From Candidatus Mycobacterium methanotrophicum (lineage in GTDB: Bacteria; Actinomycetota; Actinomycetes; Mycobacteriales; Mycobacteriaceae), in NCBI RefSeq assembly GCF_023515995.1, contig NZ_CP097320.1, forward strand, positions 2,170,001-2,234,000: a stretch of DNA of 64,000 nucleotides, given 5' to 3'. Positions within the stretch are counted from its first letter, which is position 1; every line of letters begins with the position of its first letter. Under the pieces are notes generated by a model. It ran no database searches and was not told the origin of the DNA. It saw nothing but the letters and a program-made list of their open reading frames with translations. Positions 17,848 through 25,954 of the stretch are shown here, piece by piece. Both the position numbers and the translations under genes were made by a program.

Positions 17848-19020
17848 ATGACGCCGAATCCGCATCGGATTGACCTGCCCGATGTGCAGCTGAGCCCGGG
17901 CGTACCGTTCGGGGTCTACGTGCATGTCCCGTTCTGCGTGACCCGGTGCGGCTACTGCGACTTCAACACCTATACGCCCGCCGAACTGGGCGGGGTCAAT
18001 CCGGACGCCTGGCTGCTGAAGCTGCGATCGGAACTCGAACTGGCCGGCGCCCGGCTGGGCTCGCCGACAGTGCACACCGTGTTCGTCGGGGGCGGGACGC
18101 CGTCGTTGTTGGGTGGCGAGCGCATCGCCGCGGTGCTGCAGTCGGTACGGGACAATTTTGAGCTGGCCACCGGCGCCGAGATCACCACCGAGGCCAACCC
18201 CGAGTCGGCTTGGCCCGACTTCTTCGCGGCCGCCCGCGCGGCCGGCTACACCAGGGTGTCGCTGGGCATGCAGTCCGTCTCGCCGCAGGTGCTGGGTGTT
18301 CTAGACCGGATCCACACGCCCAACCGGTCGGCGGCGGCGGCCCGCGAGGCGCTCGCCGAAGGTTTTGAACACGTCAGCCTCGACCTGATTTACGGCACCC
18401 CTGGAGAATCCGACGACGACGTACTGCGCTCGGTCGACGCCGCGGTCGACACCGGTGTCGATCACGTGTCCGCCTACGCCCTGGTCGTCGAGGATGGCAC
18501 GGCGTTAGCGCGCCGGGTCCGCAGCGGCGAAGTGGCCGCTCCGGACGACGACGTGCTGGCGCATCGCTACGAGCTGGCGGATGACCTGCTCTCGGCGGCC
18601 GGATTCGACTGGTACGAGGTGTCCAACTGGAGTCGTGCCGGCGGGCAGTGCCGACACAACATTGGCTACTGGAACGGTGGCCAGTGGTGGGGTGCCGGAC
18701 CCGGGGCGCACAGCTATGTCGGCGCGACCCGGTCGTGGAATGTCAAGCACCCCAACACTTATGGGCAGATCCTCGACGATGCGACATTGCCGGTTGCTGG
18801 TTTCGAGCAGCTGACTGCTCAGCAGCGCCACACCGAGGACGTGATGTTGAGAATCCGGCTACGCCAAGGCCTTTCGCTGGGCTTGCTCGACCACACTGAG
18901 CGCGAGCGTGCCGCTATCGCGGTGGCCGACGGCTTGCTGACGCCCGACGGCGAACGCCTGGTGCTCACCGACCGGGGACGACTGCTGGCGGACGGTGTTG
19001 TCCGCATGCTGCTGGGTTAG
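17848..19020 (+). CDS. hemW: HemW-type radical SAM protein (annotated hemN in M. tuberculosis)
   Basis: A 390-residue radical SAM protein with CVTRCGYC binding the 4Fe-4S cluster, GGGTPSLL for SAM, and the HemN C-terminal domain with VEDGTALARRV and YEVSNWSRAGGQCRHNIGYW. The shorter length and single-cysteine spacing are those of HemW, a heme-binding chaperone, rather than true coproporphyrinogen oxidase HemN. The frame is intact while both neighbours are broken. Matches Rv2388c. Confidence 0.9.
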   Translation: MTPNPHRIDLPDVQLSPGVPFGVYVHVPFCVTRCGYCDFNTYTPAELGGVNPDAWLLKLRSELELAGARLGSPTVHTVFVGGGTPSLLGGERIAAVLQSVRDNFELATGAEITTEANPESAWPDFFAAARAAGYTRVSLGMQSVSPQVLGVLDRIHTPNRSAAAAREALAEGFEHVSLDLIYGTPGESDDDVLRSVDAAVDTGVDHVSAYALVVEDGTALARRVRSGEVAAPDDDVLAHRYELADDLLSAAGFDWYEVSNWSRAGGQCRHNIGYWNGGQWWGAGPGAHSYVGATRSWNVKHPNTYGQILDDATLPVAGFEQLTAQQRHTEDVMLRIRLRQGLSLGLLDHTERERAAIAVADGLLTPDGERLVLTDRGRLLADGVVRMLLG

Positions 19021-19026
19021 CGCACG

Positions 19027-19626
19027 ATGACGAACGCGACCTCAGCCCAGCTACTGGCAGCGCATCGCGCCGCCGGTCGGTTCTTCACGGCCGCCGGCGT
19101 CGGCTCGTTTGTACTGGACGCCGGAGCGCCCGATGCCGAACCGGTGGTCTGCGTGCACGGCGTGCCCGCCTCGGCTTTTTTGTACCGCAAGCTAGTTCCT
19201 GCGCTGGCCGAACACGGTCGTCGCGGCATCGCCGTCGACTTGCCGGGTTTGGGACTGGCCGAGCGGCCCGCCGACGCCGACTACAGCTGGACCGGGCTCG
19301 GTCGGTGGTTGTCATCTGCCGTGGACGCTTTGGGCTTGGATCGCTTCCATCTCATGGTGCACGACATCGGCGGCCCGATCGGATTCGAGCTCGCAGCTGC
19401 CGACCCTGGCCGGGTCCGGTCTCTGACACTGCTCAACACCATCGTGGCTGTCGAAACCTTCCACCGGCCATGGATGATGGAACCTTTTGCGCATCGCGGA
19501 GTGGGCGAGGCTTGGCCGGCGTCGGTGCGCCTGCCGGGAATGTTCCTCGCGCTGATGCGATATGTCGGGGTAAGTCGGCATGTCTCAACGGCCGAGATCG
19601 CTTGCTATCTTCCGCTGCTGCTTGGC
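19027..19626 (+). pseudogene. Truncated alpha/beta hydrolase (haloalkane dehalogenase-like)
   Basis: The first 200 residues are a good alpha/beta hydrolase: oxyanion segment VCVHGVPASAFLYRK, AVDLPGLGLAERP, and nucleophile elbow region LMVHDIGGPIGFELAA, where Asp is the likely nucleophile. After YLPLLLG the sequence switches, in another frame, into aldehyde dehydrogenase sequence, so the cap and the catalytic His region are lost. The junction near 19626 is a deletion joining two genes. Confidence 0.65.
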
Positions 19627-19837
19627 ACTGACCGGCGGGGTGGCCACCGGACGCGCCGTGATGGCCGCCGCAGCGTCGCGGCTCACCCCGGTGCTGCTCG
19701 AACTCGGCGGCAACGACGCGGCGATCATTGCCCCCGACATCTCGGTCACCGATCAGCTGGTCGAGCAGCTGTTCGCTGCGACCCGACGCCGAGGCGCGCG
19801 GCGCGACGGTCCGCACCCCCGGCACGGCGGCGCGAGG
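19627..19837 (+). pseudogene. Aldehyde dehydrogenase, internal 5' fragment
   Basis: In the frame of 19580 the sequence reads LTGGVATGRAVMAAAASRLT then PVLLELGGNDAAIIAPD, the NAD-binding and ELGGND motif of aldehyde dehydrogenases. A frameshift then gives DAEARGATVRTPGTAA. The catalytic cysteine region is missing between them. The 3' part lies at 24791-25186 on the far side of the mercury unit. Confidence 0.65.
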
Positions 19838-19923
19838 TCGTGTCCGGAATCCGGTGTAAAGAGGGAGCACGGGCGTAGGTTCCGCTTCACGACCTGCAAG
19901 TCTGCGAAGAAGGAGTTACGCCC

Positions 19924-21269
19924 GTGCCTGTTCGAATATCTGCCACTGACCGTATCCGCACCAAAATCGACGAACTGTTCGCCGACGACCGAGAGCTGCC
20001 CGAGATCCTGGAAGAGGTGGCTCGGCTGGCGCCCAACTGCTGATGCAGGCCGCGTTGGAGGCCGAGGTCACCGAGTTCCTCGGCCGCGAACGCTACCAAC
20101 GCGCCGCCACCTGCCCGGATGCTGCAGCAGGGTCATGCAACGGGTATCGGCCGGTGACGGTCAAAACCACCACCTGCCCGATTACCTTGGAGCGGCCGAA
20201 GCTGCGCGGCACCACCGCAGCGTTCGCGTCGCGGTTGTTCGGTAAGCACGTGACGAAAACCAACGCACTGGAAACCTTGGTGATCACCTCGTTCGTCCGC
20301 GGGCTGTCGGTGTGCGATGTCGAGGCCACCCTTGCCGAAGCGCTCGGCGATCAGGCCGCGATCTCCAAGTCGACGGTCTCGGAGGTCTGCAAGGCGATCC
20401 GCGCCGAATACCAGGAGTGGGCGCGCCGCCGACTCGACGAGTTCGCGCTGGACTATCTGTTCTTGGACGCCTCGTTCTTTCGGATGCATCCCGGATCGCC
20501 GGCCGAGCCGGTGCTGGCCGCCTGGGGCATCACCACCGAGGGCAAGCCGGTATTCGTCGGGTTGGCACCCGGGCCCGGCGAGTCCACCGACACGTGGGCC
20601 GACTTTTTGACCGATCTGCGCGAACGCGGCCTGCGCACTCCGCTGCTGGTCGTCTCTGACGGCGCCAAGGGCTTGATCGCGGCCATCGAGCAAATCTATC
20701 CAAAAGCGTTGCGCCAGAGATGTCTTATTCATCGCCTCCGGAACGTGCTCGCCAAGATTCCCACCGGGATGCAATCCGAGGTCCGCGACGGATACTGGGC
20801 CATCTTCGATACCACCGACCTGGGCATCGAACCGGGACCCCGGCTCGTTGAGATCATCGACAACAAGCGGATCGAGGCGTTCGCCGCCAAATACGCCGAC
20901 CTCTACCCGGCGGCTATGCGGATCCTGCTCACCGACAAAGCAGGGCTGACCGCCTATCTGCGGTTCCCGATCGAACACCATGGGCGCGTTCGACATTCTA
21001 ATTTCATTGAACGATCCTTTGGGGAAACCAAGCGGCGCACCAAGGTCATCGGCCGATTCCCCGGCGAAACGAGTGCCGTCAGCCTGGTGTGGGCCGTACT
21101 GGACCGCGCCTCGGCCGGTTGGCGCGGCCTGACCATGACCCCGGTCGGCTCCCGATTGCTGCAAGATCTACGCCGATCACTCCTTGACCCACCACGTGAA
21201 CTGCGGCCACCGCCCTCCACCACCAGTGGCGACGCCAACCAGACCGATCCCATCTCGGCCACTACGTAG
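19924..21269 (+). pseudogene. IS256-family transposase with an N-terminal frameshift
   Basis: The main frame from 20043 gives 408 residues of a mutator-type transposase, with catalytic Asp in YLFLDASFF and VVSDGAKG and Glu in FIERSFGETKRRTKVIGRFP. The natural start is GTG 19924 with GAAGGAG upstream, giving VPVRISATDRIRTKIDELF to EEVARL, but this frame reaches TGA at 20040. One G is missing from CTGGCGCC near 20027; restoring it fuses both frames into about 447 residues. The catalytic domain could still be made from the internal ATG 20043. Confidence 0.75.
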
Positions 21270-21488
21270 CGGCCTCGGGTCGCCAGGCCGGCAGGCCGGC
21301 ACGTCTCAGTAAGGGATCGCTATCCATGACACCCCGTGACGCCAGGGTCGGGACACCGGCCACAAGAGGCCGGGGGCCTATCCGTTCGAGTCGTCGAATG
21401 TGTGGTCGCTTCGCTGGCTGGGGGCAGCGTTCGACGTTGCGGTAGATGGACTTTCGGAGTGCGCCGGGTTTCGGCGATCTGGCCGCTG

Positions 21489-22184
21489 TCAGGGACGGTA
21501 ACTATCGTGGGCGGCCGCCTGCGGCGCTTCGTGCGGTGACGCGGCCGCCTGCGGCGCTTCGTGCGGTGAACCGGCGGCGAGGAACGCGGCCGCCAGCTGT
21601 GCGGCGAGGTCGAAGGCCTCTGCGACTGGCATGACCTGGCCGCCAGGGGTTGTCTGGAGCCAGGATCGGGCGTCGTCGACCGAGGTGAAGAAGTGCACCT
21701 GATTGCAGAATGAGGAGCGGATCTCGGTGATGTCGTCGGGGTTGACCAGCGACACCACCGCGGTGGCCGGCTCGACGTCGCGGACCCCGCGCGGGCCTGC
21801 GGTTAACCGGATCGGCTGCCCACTGCATGGAGAGGCCGACTCAATGTGGGCTTCTCGGTCGAGGATGGGCGGGAAGATCAAGGTGTCCAGGGCGCACCAG
21901 GTGTGGAGCTGCGCGCCGTCGACGGTGAACCGGTGCTGGGTCGGGCGCAGGGTCACCCCCTGGCCGACGACTCGACCCTCGTTGTCATATTCGGTGTCGG
22001 GGAGCCTTGCCAGGTGGGCGCGGGTCTCCTCGATGGTGCGGCCAGCCGTGGTGGCGAGCGTGGTCAGCTCAACGGGGTTCCCGGACGCGAGCAGCCGCAG
22101 CAGCGGGATCAAAAGTGCCGGGTCCAGGTCGGTCTGGTCGGGAGTGGCCAGTCGGTCGATGAGGTCGGTGGTGTAGTCGGTCAT
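21489..22184 (-). CDS. merB: Organomercurial lyase MerB
   Basis: Cleaves the carbon-mercury bond of organomercurials, releasing Hg(II) for MerA. 231 residues from MTDYTTDLIDRLATP. The catalytic residues are visible: Cys and Asp in HTWCALDTLIFP and the second Cys in RSSFCNQVHFF, matching Cys96, Asp99 and Cys159 of the well-studied enzyme. The C-terminus is odd: a duplicated SPHEAPQAAA segment encoded by two 30-bp tandem repeats. It is the last gene of the merC-merA-merB series, 36 bases after merA. Confidence 0.9.
   Translation of the reverse strand: MTDYTTDLIDRLATPDQTDLDPALLIPLLRLLASGNPVELTTLATTAGRTIEETRAHLARLPDTEYDNEGRVVGQGVTLRPTQHRFTVDGAQLHTWCALDTLIFPPILDREAHIESASPCSGQPIRLTAGPRGVRDVEPATAVVSLVNPDDITEIRSSFCNQVHFFTSVDDARSWLQTTPGGQVMPVAEAFDLAAQLAAAFLAAGSPHEAPQAAASPHEAPQAAAHDSYRP
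21511..21570 (-). repeat. merB: Two tandem 30-bp units inside merB
   Basis: 21511-21540 and 21541-21570 differ only at the last base. In the merB frame each unit encodes the ten residues SPHEAPQAAA. The unit is outside the catalytic core, so copy number could vary without loss of activity. Confidence 0.85.
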
Positions 22185-22220
22185 CGCAGCCTCCAATTCT
22201 CAAGTGGGTGTAGATGGTGT

Positions 22221-23654
22221 TTAGGAGGCGCAGCAGGACAGCTTGGAGACGTCGGTGCTGTAGGACTGGCAGGCGATCTTGATGGCTTCGGCCATGGTCA
22301 GGTACGGGGCCCAACTGTTGGCGACCTGCTGCACGGTCATGCCAGCCGCAAGGATGTAGACCCCGGCGGCGGCGAGTTCGCCGGCGTCCTTGGCGACCGC
22401 GGTGATCCCGAGGATCCGTTCGGTGTCGGCGTCGGCGAGCACCTTGACGAAGCCGCGGGTGTCGCGGTTGATCAGCGCCCGGGGCACGTAGTGCAGGGGC
22501 AGCACACGGCAGTCGCAGCGGATGCCGGCTGCGACTGCCTGTTCCTCGGTCATCCCGACCGCACCCAGCGCGGGGTTGGTGAACGTCACCCGGGGCAGGT
22601 GCGTGTAGTCGACCGACCGGTTTGCGCCACTGAAGGCATTGTCGACAACCATCGCGCCGTGGGCGGCCGCGACGTACACGAACTGGCGCTGCGCTGTGAC
22701 GTCCCCGGCCGCCCAGATCCGCGGGTTCGACGTCGCGAGCTGGTTGGTGACCGCAATCTCCCCCGCCTTCTCGGTCTTGACGTCCACCGCCTCAAGGTTG
22801 AGCCCATCGGTGACCGGGGTTCGGCCCAGCGCCACCATCAGCCGCTGGGCGCTGAACTCCTCCCGGCTGCCGGCCACCGACGCGCCCGCGACCACCCGTC
22901 CGGTGGCCGGATCGGCCGTCACCGAGTCAACCATCGCTCGGCAGACCACCCGGATGCCCTCGTCGGCGAACACGGTGAGCAGGGACTGGGACGCCTCGGG
23001 TTCCTCCCGGGAGGCCAGCCGGGAGCGGACCAGCATGGTGACCTTGCAGCCCAGCCGGGCAAACAGCTGGGCTTGTTCCAAAGCGACATACCCGCCGCCG
23101 AGCACCAGCAGCGTCTCGGGAACCTCCTTGAGCTCCATCGCCGTGGTCGAGGTCAGGTAGTCGACCTGGTCGAGTCCGTCGATCGCTGCGATGGTGGGCC
23201 TCGAACCGGTCGCGACCAGATAGTGCGCGGCTACGACGAGCCTGCTGTTGCCGTCCTCGGCCCTCACTCGCAGGACCGGAGCGTCCGGGGAGCCGTCGAA
23301 CAAGGCCTGCCCGTGCAGGAGCCGCCAGCCGTAGTCCTTGGCGATGTCGAGGTACTTCTCCGCGCGCAGCGCTTCAACGAGGGTCCGCTTTCCGTCGACG
23401 AGGCCGGGCATGTCCACCGGGTCGGCACTCGTGCTGATTCCGGGGAAGCGGCCGGTGTCGAGGGCGACGTGGCGGGCCTCGGCGGCGGCGATCAGTGCCT
23501 TGGAGGGCACGCAGCCGGTGTTCACGCACGTCCCACCTACCGCGCCGCGCTCGATCATCGCCACCGACTTGCCCAGCGCCGAAGCGCGGATCGCGGCGGC
23601 AAACGCCGCCCCACCCGATCCGACCACGGCAAGATCGACCTTCGTCTGTTTCAC
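22221..23654 (-). CDS. merA: Mercuric reductase MerA
   Basis: NADPH-dependent flavoprotein that reduces Hg(II) to volatile Hg(0). 477 residues from GTG 23654, with AGGAGGG 6 bases upstream. FAD motif VVGSGGAAFAAAIRA, redox-active pair GTCVNTGCVPSKAL, NAD(P) site LLVLGGGYVALEQAQ, and C-terminal dimer-interface cysteines KLSCCAS that hand Hg(II) to the active site. The N-terminal heavy-metal-binding domain found in many MerA proteins is absent. A longer frame to 23807 overlaps the upstream merC-like gene and is not used. Confidence 0.95.
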   Translation of the reverse strand: MKQTKVDLAVVGSGGAAFAAAIRASALGKSVAMIERGAVGGTCVNTGCVPSKALIAAAEARHVALDTGRFPGISTSADPVDMPGLVDGKRTLVEALRAEKYLDIAKDYGWRLLHGQALFDGSPDAPVLRVRAEDGNSRLVVAAHYLVATGSRPTIAAIDGLDQVDYLTSTTAMELKEVPETLLVLGGGYVALEQAQLFARLGCKVTMLVRSRLASREEPEASQSLLTVFADEGIRVVCRAMVDSVTADPATGRVVAGASVAGSREEFSAQRLMVALGRTPVTDGLNLEAVDVKTEKAGEIAVTNQLATSNPRIWAAGDVTAQRQFVYVAAAHGAMVVDNAFSGANRSVDYTHLPRVTFTNPALGAVGMTEEQAVAAGIRCDCRVLPLHYVPRALINRDTRGFVKVLADADTERILGITAVAKDAGELAAAGVYILAAGMTVQQVANSWAPYLTMAEAIKIACQSYSTDVSKLSCCAS

Positions 23655-23664
23655 GTGGCCCTCC

Positions 23665-24078
23665 TCATCCATGTTTCGCGGGCAGTTCGCAGCCTTCTGG
23701 CCCGCAACGGCGGCTACCTGGGGAGACCAGGTCCCAAACGGCGAAGACGACCATGACCGCCAGTCCCGCATACAGCACGACCCGTGCCGGCCCGTGAGCC
23801 AGGACACCGCTCATGAACGAAACCCACCCGATCAGCACGAGGATCGGACCGATCATCCCCAGGGCGCTGCGGCGCCATTGCCGGTGGGTGAACCACCCCA
23901 GTCCGTTGGCCACCAGTACCAGCGCGGCAAACAGCGGCAAAACGTCGATGAATAAGTCTTCCCACTGGGAGAGAAATCCCAGCCCGATGACCGCCCCGAT
24001 AGCGCCCACCGCCGGGAAACACATGGCGCAAGCCATGGTGGACACGACGGTGCCGACAACACCAACCGTGTCAGTCAT
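23665..24078 (-). CDS. merC: MerC-like mercury transport membrane protein
   Basis: A 137-residue protein with four hydrophobic helices. Cys pairs in STMACAMCFPAVGAIG lie in the first helix, as in Hg(II) uptake proteins of the MerC/MerT kind, and another pair is in the tail SRRCGPEGCELPAKHG. It would bring Hg(II) to MerA. ATG 24078 is taken; the open frame extends far upstream over merR, but that part is antisense. The stop is 10 bases before the merA start, and its last codons carry merA's ribosome site. Confidence 0.75.
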   Translation of the reverse strand: MTDTVGVVGTVVSTMACAMCFPAVGAIGAVIGLGFLSQWEDLFIDVLPLFAALVLVANGLGWFTHRQWRRSALGMIGPILVLIGWVSFMSGVLAHGPARVVLYAGLAVMVVFAVWDLVSPGSRRCGPEGCELPAKHG

Positions 24079-24142
24079 GATGCGCACAATCTGTCGCACG
24101 TGTCTCACCTGAATCGCTTGGAAAATCCGTTCGTCAGCGTCA

Positions 24143-24173
24143 GAATGAACCTTCCAGTACAGATGAAGGTCAA
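24143..24173 (-). promoter_or_regulatory. MerR-type operator/promoter of the mer genes
   Basis: On the minus strand: -35 TTGACC (24173-24168), dyad ACCTTC-N10-GAAGGT (24170-24149), then TCATTC/CATTCT as -10. The spacer of 19-20 bases is too long for unaided polymerase and is the hallmark of MerR-activated promoters, where the regulator underwinds the DNA. It lies in the divergent region between merR and merC and faces merC-merA-merB. Confidence 0.75.
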
Positions 24174-24201
24174 GTCCCGAATCAAACGAGAGGTAGGGAC
24201 G

Positions 24202-24591
24202 GTGCGGATCGGAGAGTTGGCCGACGCTGTCGGCGCCACCAGCACGACCCTGCGCTTCTACGAGGAGCAGGGTTTGCTCCCCGAAGCCGACCGCACGTCC
24301 GCCGGTTACCGGGACTATTCGCCCGACACCGTCACCAGGATCGACTTCATCCACCGAGGCAAGGCCGCCGGGCTCACACTCGCCCAGATCCGTGAGGTTC
24401 TGCGTATTCGAGACCGCGGTCAGGCCCCCTGTGAGCACGTCCGCGATCTTCTCGACGCCCGACTCGCCGACGTCGACGAGCAGATCAACAAGCTCGTTGC
24501 TCTTCGCGACACGATTGCCCAATTACGCGACCAGGCAGCAACACCCGAGCCCACCGCCTGCACCGCCGAACAGGTCTGCCGATACCTCTAA
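24202..24591 (+). CDS. merR: MerR-family mercury regulator
   Basis: 129 residues from GTG 24202, preceded by AGGTAGGG. The N-terminal winged helix is typical: VRIGELADAVGATSTTLRFY then EEQGLLPEADRTSAGYRDYS. A long dimerisation helix follows. Three cysteines (APCEHV, and both in ACTAEQVC) match the number used by Hg(II)-binding MerR, with the first at the start of the dimer helix. It is divergent from the mer genes and the MerR-type operator lies between them, so it should both repress itself and switch on merCAB. Confidence 0.85.
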   Translation: MRIGELADAVGATSTTLRFYEEQGLLPEADRTSAGYRDYSPDTVTRIDFIHRGKAAGLTLAQIREVLRIRDRGQAPCEHVRDLLDARLADVDEQINKLVALRDTIAQLRDQAATPEPTACTAEQVCRYL

Positions 24592-24790
24592 ACCTGTAAC
24601 ATGCGTCCGAGTAGCGAACCCAAAACGCACACGCGCTAGCGTCCGAATTGGTTCTCACTCAGCCCCCGTCATGTTCGACACCCGGAGACGGTTTGAGGGA
24701 ACCTGGCGCGCCGAGTCCAGCCGTTCGTATGCTGGCAGCGAAGCGCCGAGCTTGGCCCTGCTTTTACACCGGAATCTGGACGCGACCGGC

Positions 24791-25186
24791 GCGCGAGGCC
24801 GACGTCGACGCCGGCGGATACTTCGTGCTGCCGACCGTCGTCACCGATCTGGCACCAGATTCGCCGCTGGCCACTGAGGAACAATTCGGGCCGGTGCTGC
24901 CGATTTTCGGCTACCAGGGGATCGACGACGCGGTCGCCCCGGCAAACGCCACCGACTTCGGGCTCACCGCGTCAATCGGGACCGGCGATAACGCGCTGGC
25001 CGACCGTGTCGCCGCGCAGCTGGTTGCCGGAACGGTCAGCGTCAACTGTCACGGATGGCCGCGCAGGATCCGCGCCTGCCGTTCGGAGGCGTCGGCCAAT
25101 CCGGCCTCGGCCGCGAACTCGGTGTGGACGGGGTCCGGGCGTTCACCCAGCCGCGGGCATTCGTGCGGCATCCCGCCCCGCAGTAG
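24791..25186 (+). pseudogene. Aldehyde dehydrogenase, 3' fragment
   Basis: One frame gives EADVDAGGYFVLPTVVTDLA then EEQFGPVLPIFGYQGIDDAV, the family's Glu-containing motif region; after VSVNCHG the frame shifts to AAQDPRLPFGGVGQSGLGRE and ends at TAG 25184-25186. This is the same kind of aldehyde dehydrogenase as the fragment at 19627-19837, now separated by the mercury unit. Both parts are frameshifted. Confidence 0.7.
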
Positions 25187-25201
25187 TCGGTATACGCCTG
25201 T

Positions 25202-25223
25202 ATGAGTCATTTATACTCATCAC
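25202..25223 (+). promoter_or_regulatory. vapBC promoter with operator palindrome
   Basis: ATGAGT (25202-25207) and ACTCAT (25215-25220) form a perfect inverted repeat with a 7-base spacer. It overlaps a -10-like TATACT (25212-25217). Seven bases past it is the A of the vapB ATG, with no ribosome site, so the transcript is predicted to be leaderless, and VapB/VapBC bound here would block it. Confidence 0.6.
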
Positions 25224-25487
25224 ATGAGTAAGCGTCTGCAGGTTCTCCTCGACGCCGACGAGTGGGAGCAGCTCCAAAAAACCGCACGCAGGCACCGGAC
25301 AACCGTTTCCGACTGGGTTCGCCGCACGTTGCGCGACGCACAGCAGCGGGAGCCGGGCGGCGACCTGGACGCCAAGTTGCGCGCCGTCCGTACCGCCATG
25401 CGTTATGAGTTTCCGGCGCCCGATATAGAGCAGATGCTGGAAGAGACCGAATACGGATACTTGGAGTCGCCAGAAGCTGCACGGTGA
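25224..25487 (+). CDS. vapB: Antitoxin VapB (ribbon-helix-helix)
   Basis: 87 residues. The N-terminal [20 protein letters not shown] and [15 protein letters not shown] form a ribbon-helix-helix DNA-binding fold; the acidic tail ([20 protein letters not shown]) should wrap the toxin. It overlaps vapC by 4 bases (GTGA), as is usual for such pairs. Expression is probably autoregulated through the palindrome just upstream. It sits directly after the dead aldehyde dehydrogenase. Confidence 0.85.
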   Translation: MSKRLQVLLDADEWEQLQKTARRHRTTVSDWVRRTLRDAQQREPGGDLDAKLRAVRTAMRYEFPAPDIEQMLEETEYGYLESPEAAR

Positions 25488-25879
25488 TCTTCGTCGACAC
25501 CAACATCCCCATGTACTTGGTGGGCTCCTCAGGCCCACACAAACTGGATGCGCAGCGCCTGCTGGAATCCGCGCTTTCGACCGGCGAACGGCTGGTTACC
25601 GACGCCGAGGTATTGCAGGAGATCTGCCATCGCTATGTGGCGATCAACCGGCGCGAGGCGATCCAGCCCGCCTTCGATGCGATCCTCGGCGTGGTGGACG
25701 ATGTGCTGCCAATCGATCGCACCGACGTCGAGCAAGCAAGGGGCATCCTGTTGGGCTACCAGAATTTGTCGGCCAGAGATGCGCTACACATTGTGGTCGT
25801 GGTGCGCCACCAGATCACCAATCTCATGAGCTTCGACCGCGGCTTCGACGTTTATCCCGGAATCACGCGACTGGCCTGA
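25484..25879 (+). CDS. vapC: Toxin VapC (PIN-domain ribonuclease)
   Basis: 131 residues from GTG 25484. The PIN acidic residues are present: Asp5 in [12 protein letters not shown], Glu in TDAEVLQEI, Asp in [11 protein letters not shown] and Asp in [12 protein letters not shown]. These bind Mg and cut RNA, in mycobacteria usually tRNA or the ribosomal sarcin-ricin loop. All key residues are kept, so it should be active and neutralised by VapB. Confidence 0.85.
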   Translation: MIFVDTNIPMYLVGSSGPHKLDAQRLLESALSTGERLVTDAEVLQEICHRYVAINRREAIQPAFDAILGVVDDVLPIDRTDVEQARGILLGYQNLSARDALHIVVVVRHQITNLMSFDRGFDVYPGITRLA

Positions 25880-25954
25880 CCGCATCTCAGCCCCGGCATT
25901 TTCCAATTAAATCAATCATTGCCTAAATAGCGACCGTAGTGTCAGGCTGACAAC

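Larger units (their letters stand above)
19838..24790. mobile_element. Mercury-resistance transposon-like unit
   Basis: Left end: TCGTGTCCGGAATCCGGTGT from 19838, continuing AAAG. Right end, read inward on the opposite strand from 24785: TCGCGTCCAGATTCCGGTGT, continuing AAAAG. Twenty of 23 positions agree. The unit contains an IS256-family transposase gene, merB, merA, a merC-like gene and divergent merR. An 8-bp GCGCGAGG occurs at 19830-19837 and 24791-24798, compatible with a target duplication but offset by 5 bases on the right. The two flanks carry parts of one aldehyde dehydrogenase gene. A weaker inverted repeat ends at 21356 (GTGTCCCGACCCTGG inward), so an IS of 1.5 kb (19838-21356) is an alternative smaller unit. 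Confidence 0.65.

Noticed and set aside
19838..21356. Stand-alone IS256-type element as the only mobile unit here
   Set aside because: Not excluded, but the inward match at 21356 is weaker than the outer end at 24785, so the larger unit is preferred.
23665..24522. A 285-codon merC frame reaching across merR
   Set aside because: The first half is antisense to merR and has no membrane character; the mercury-transport part starts at 24078.
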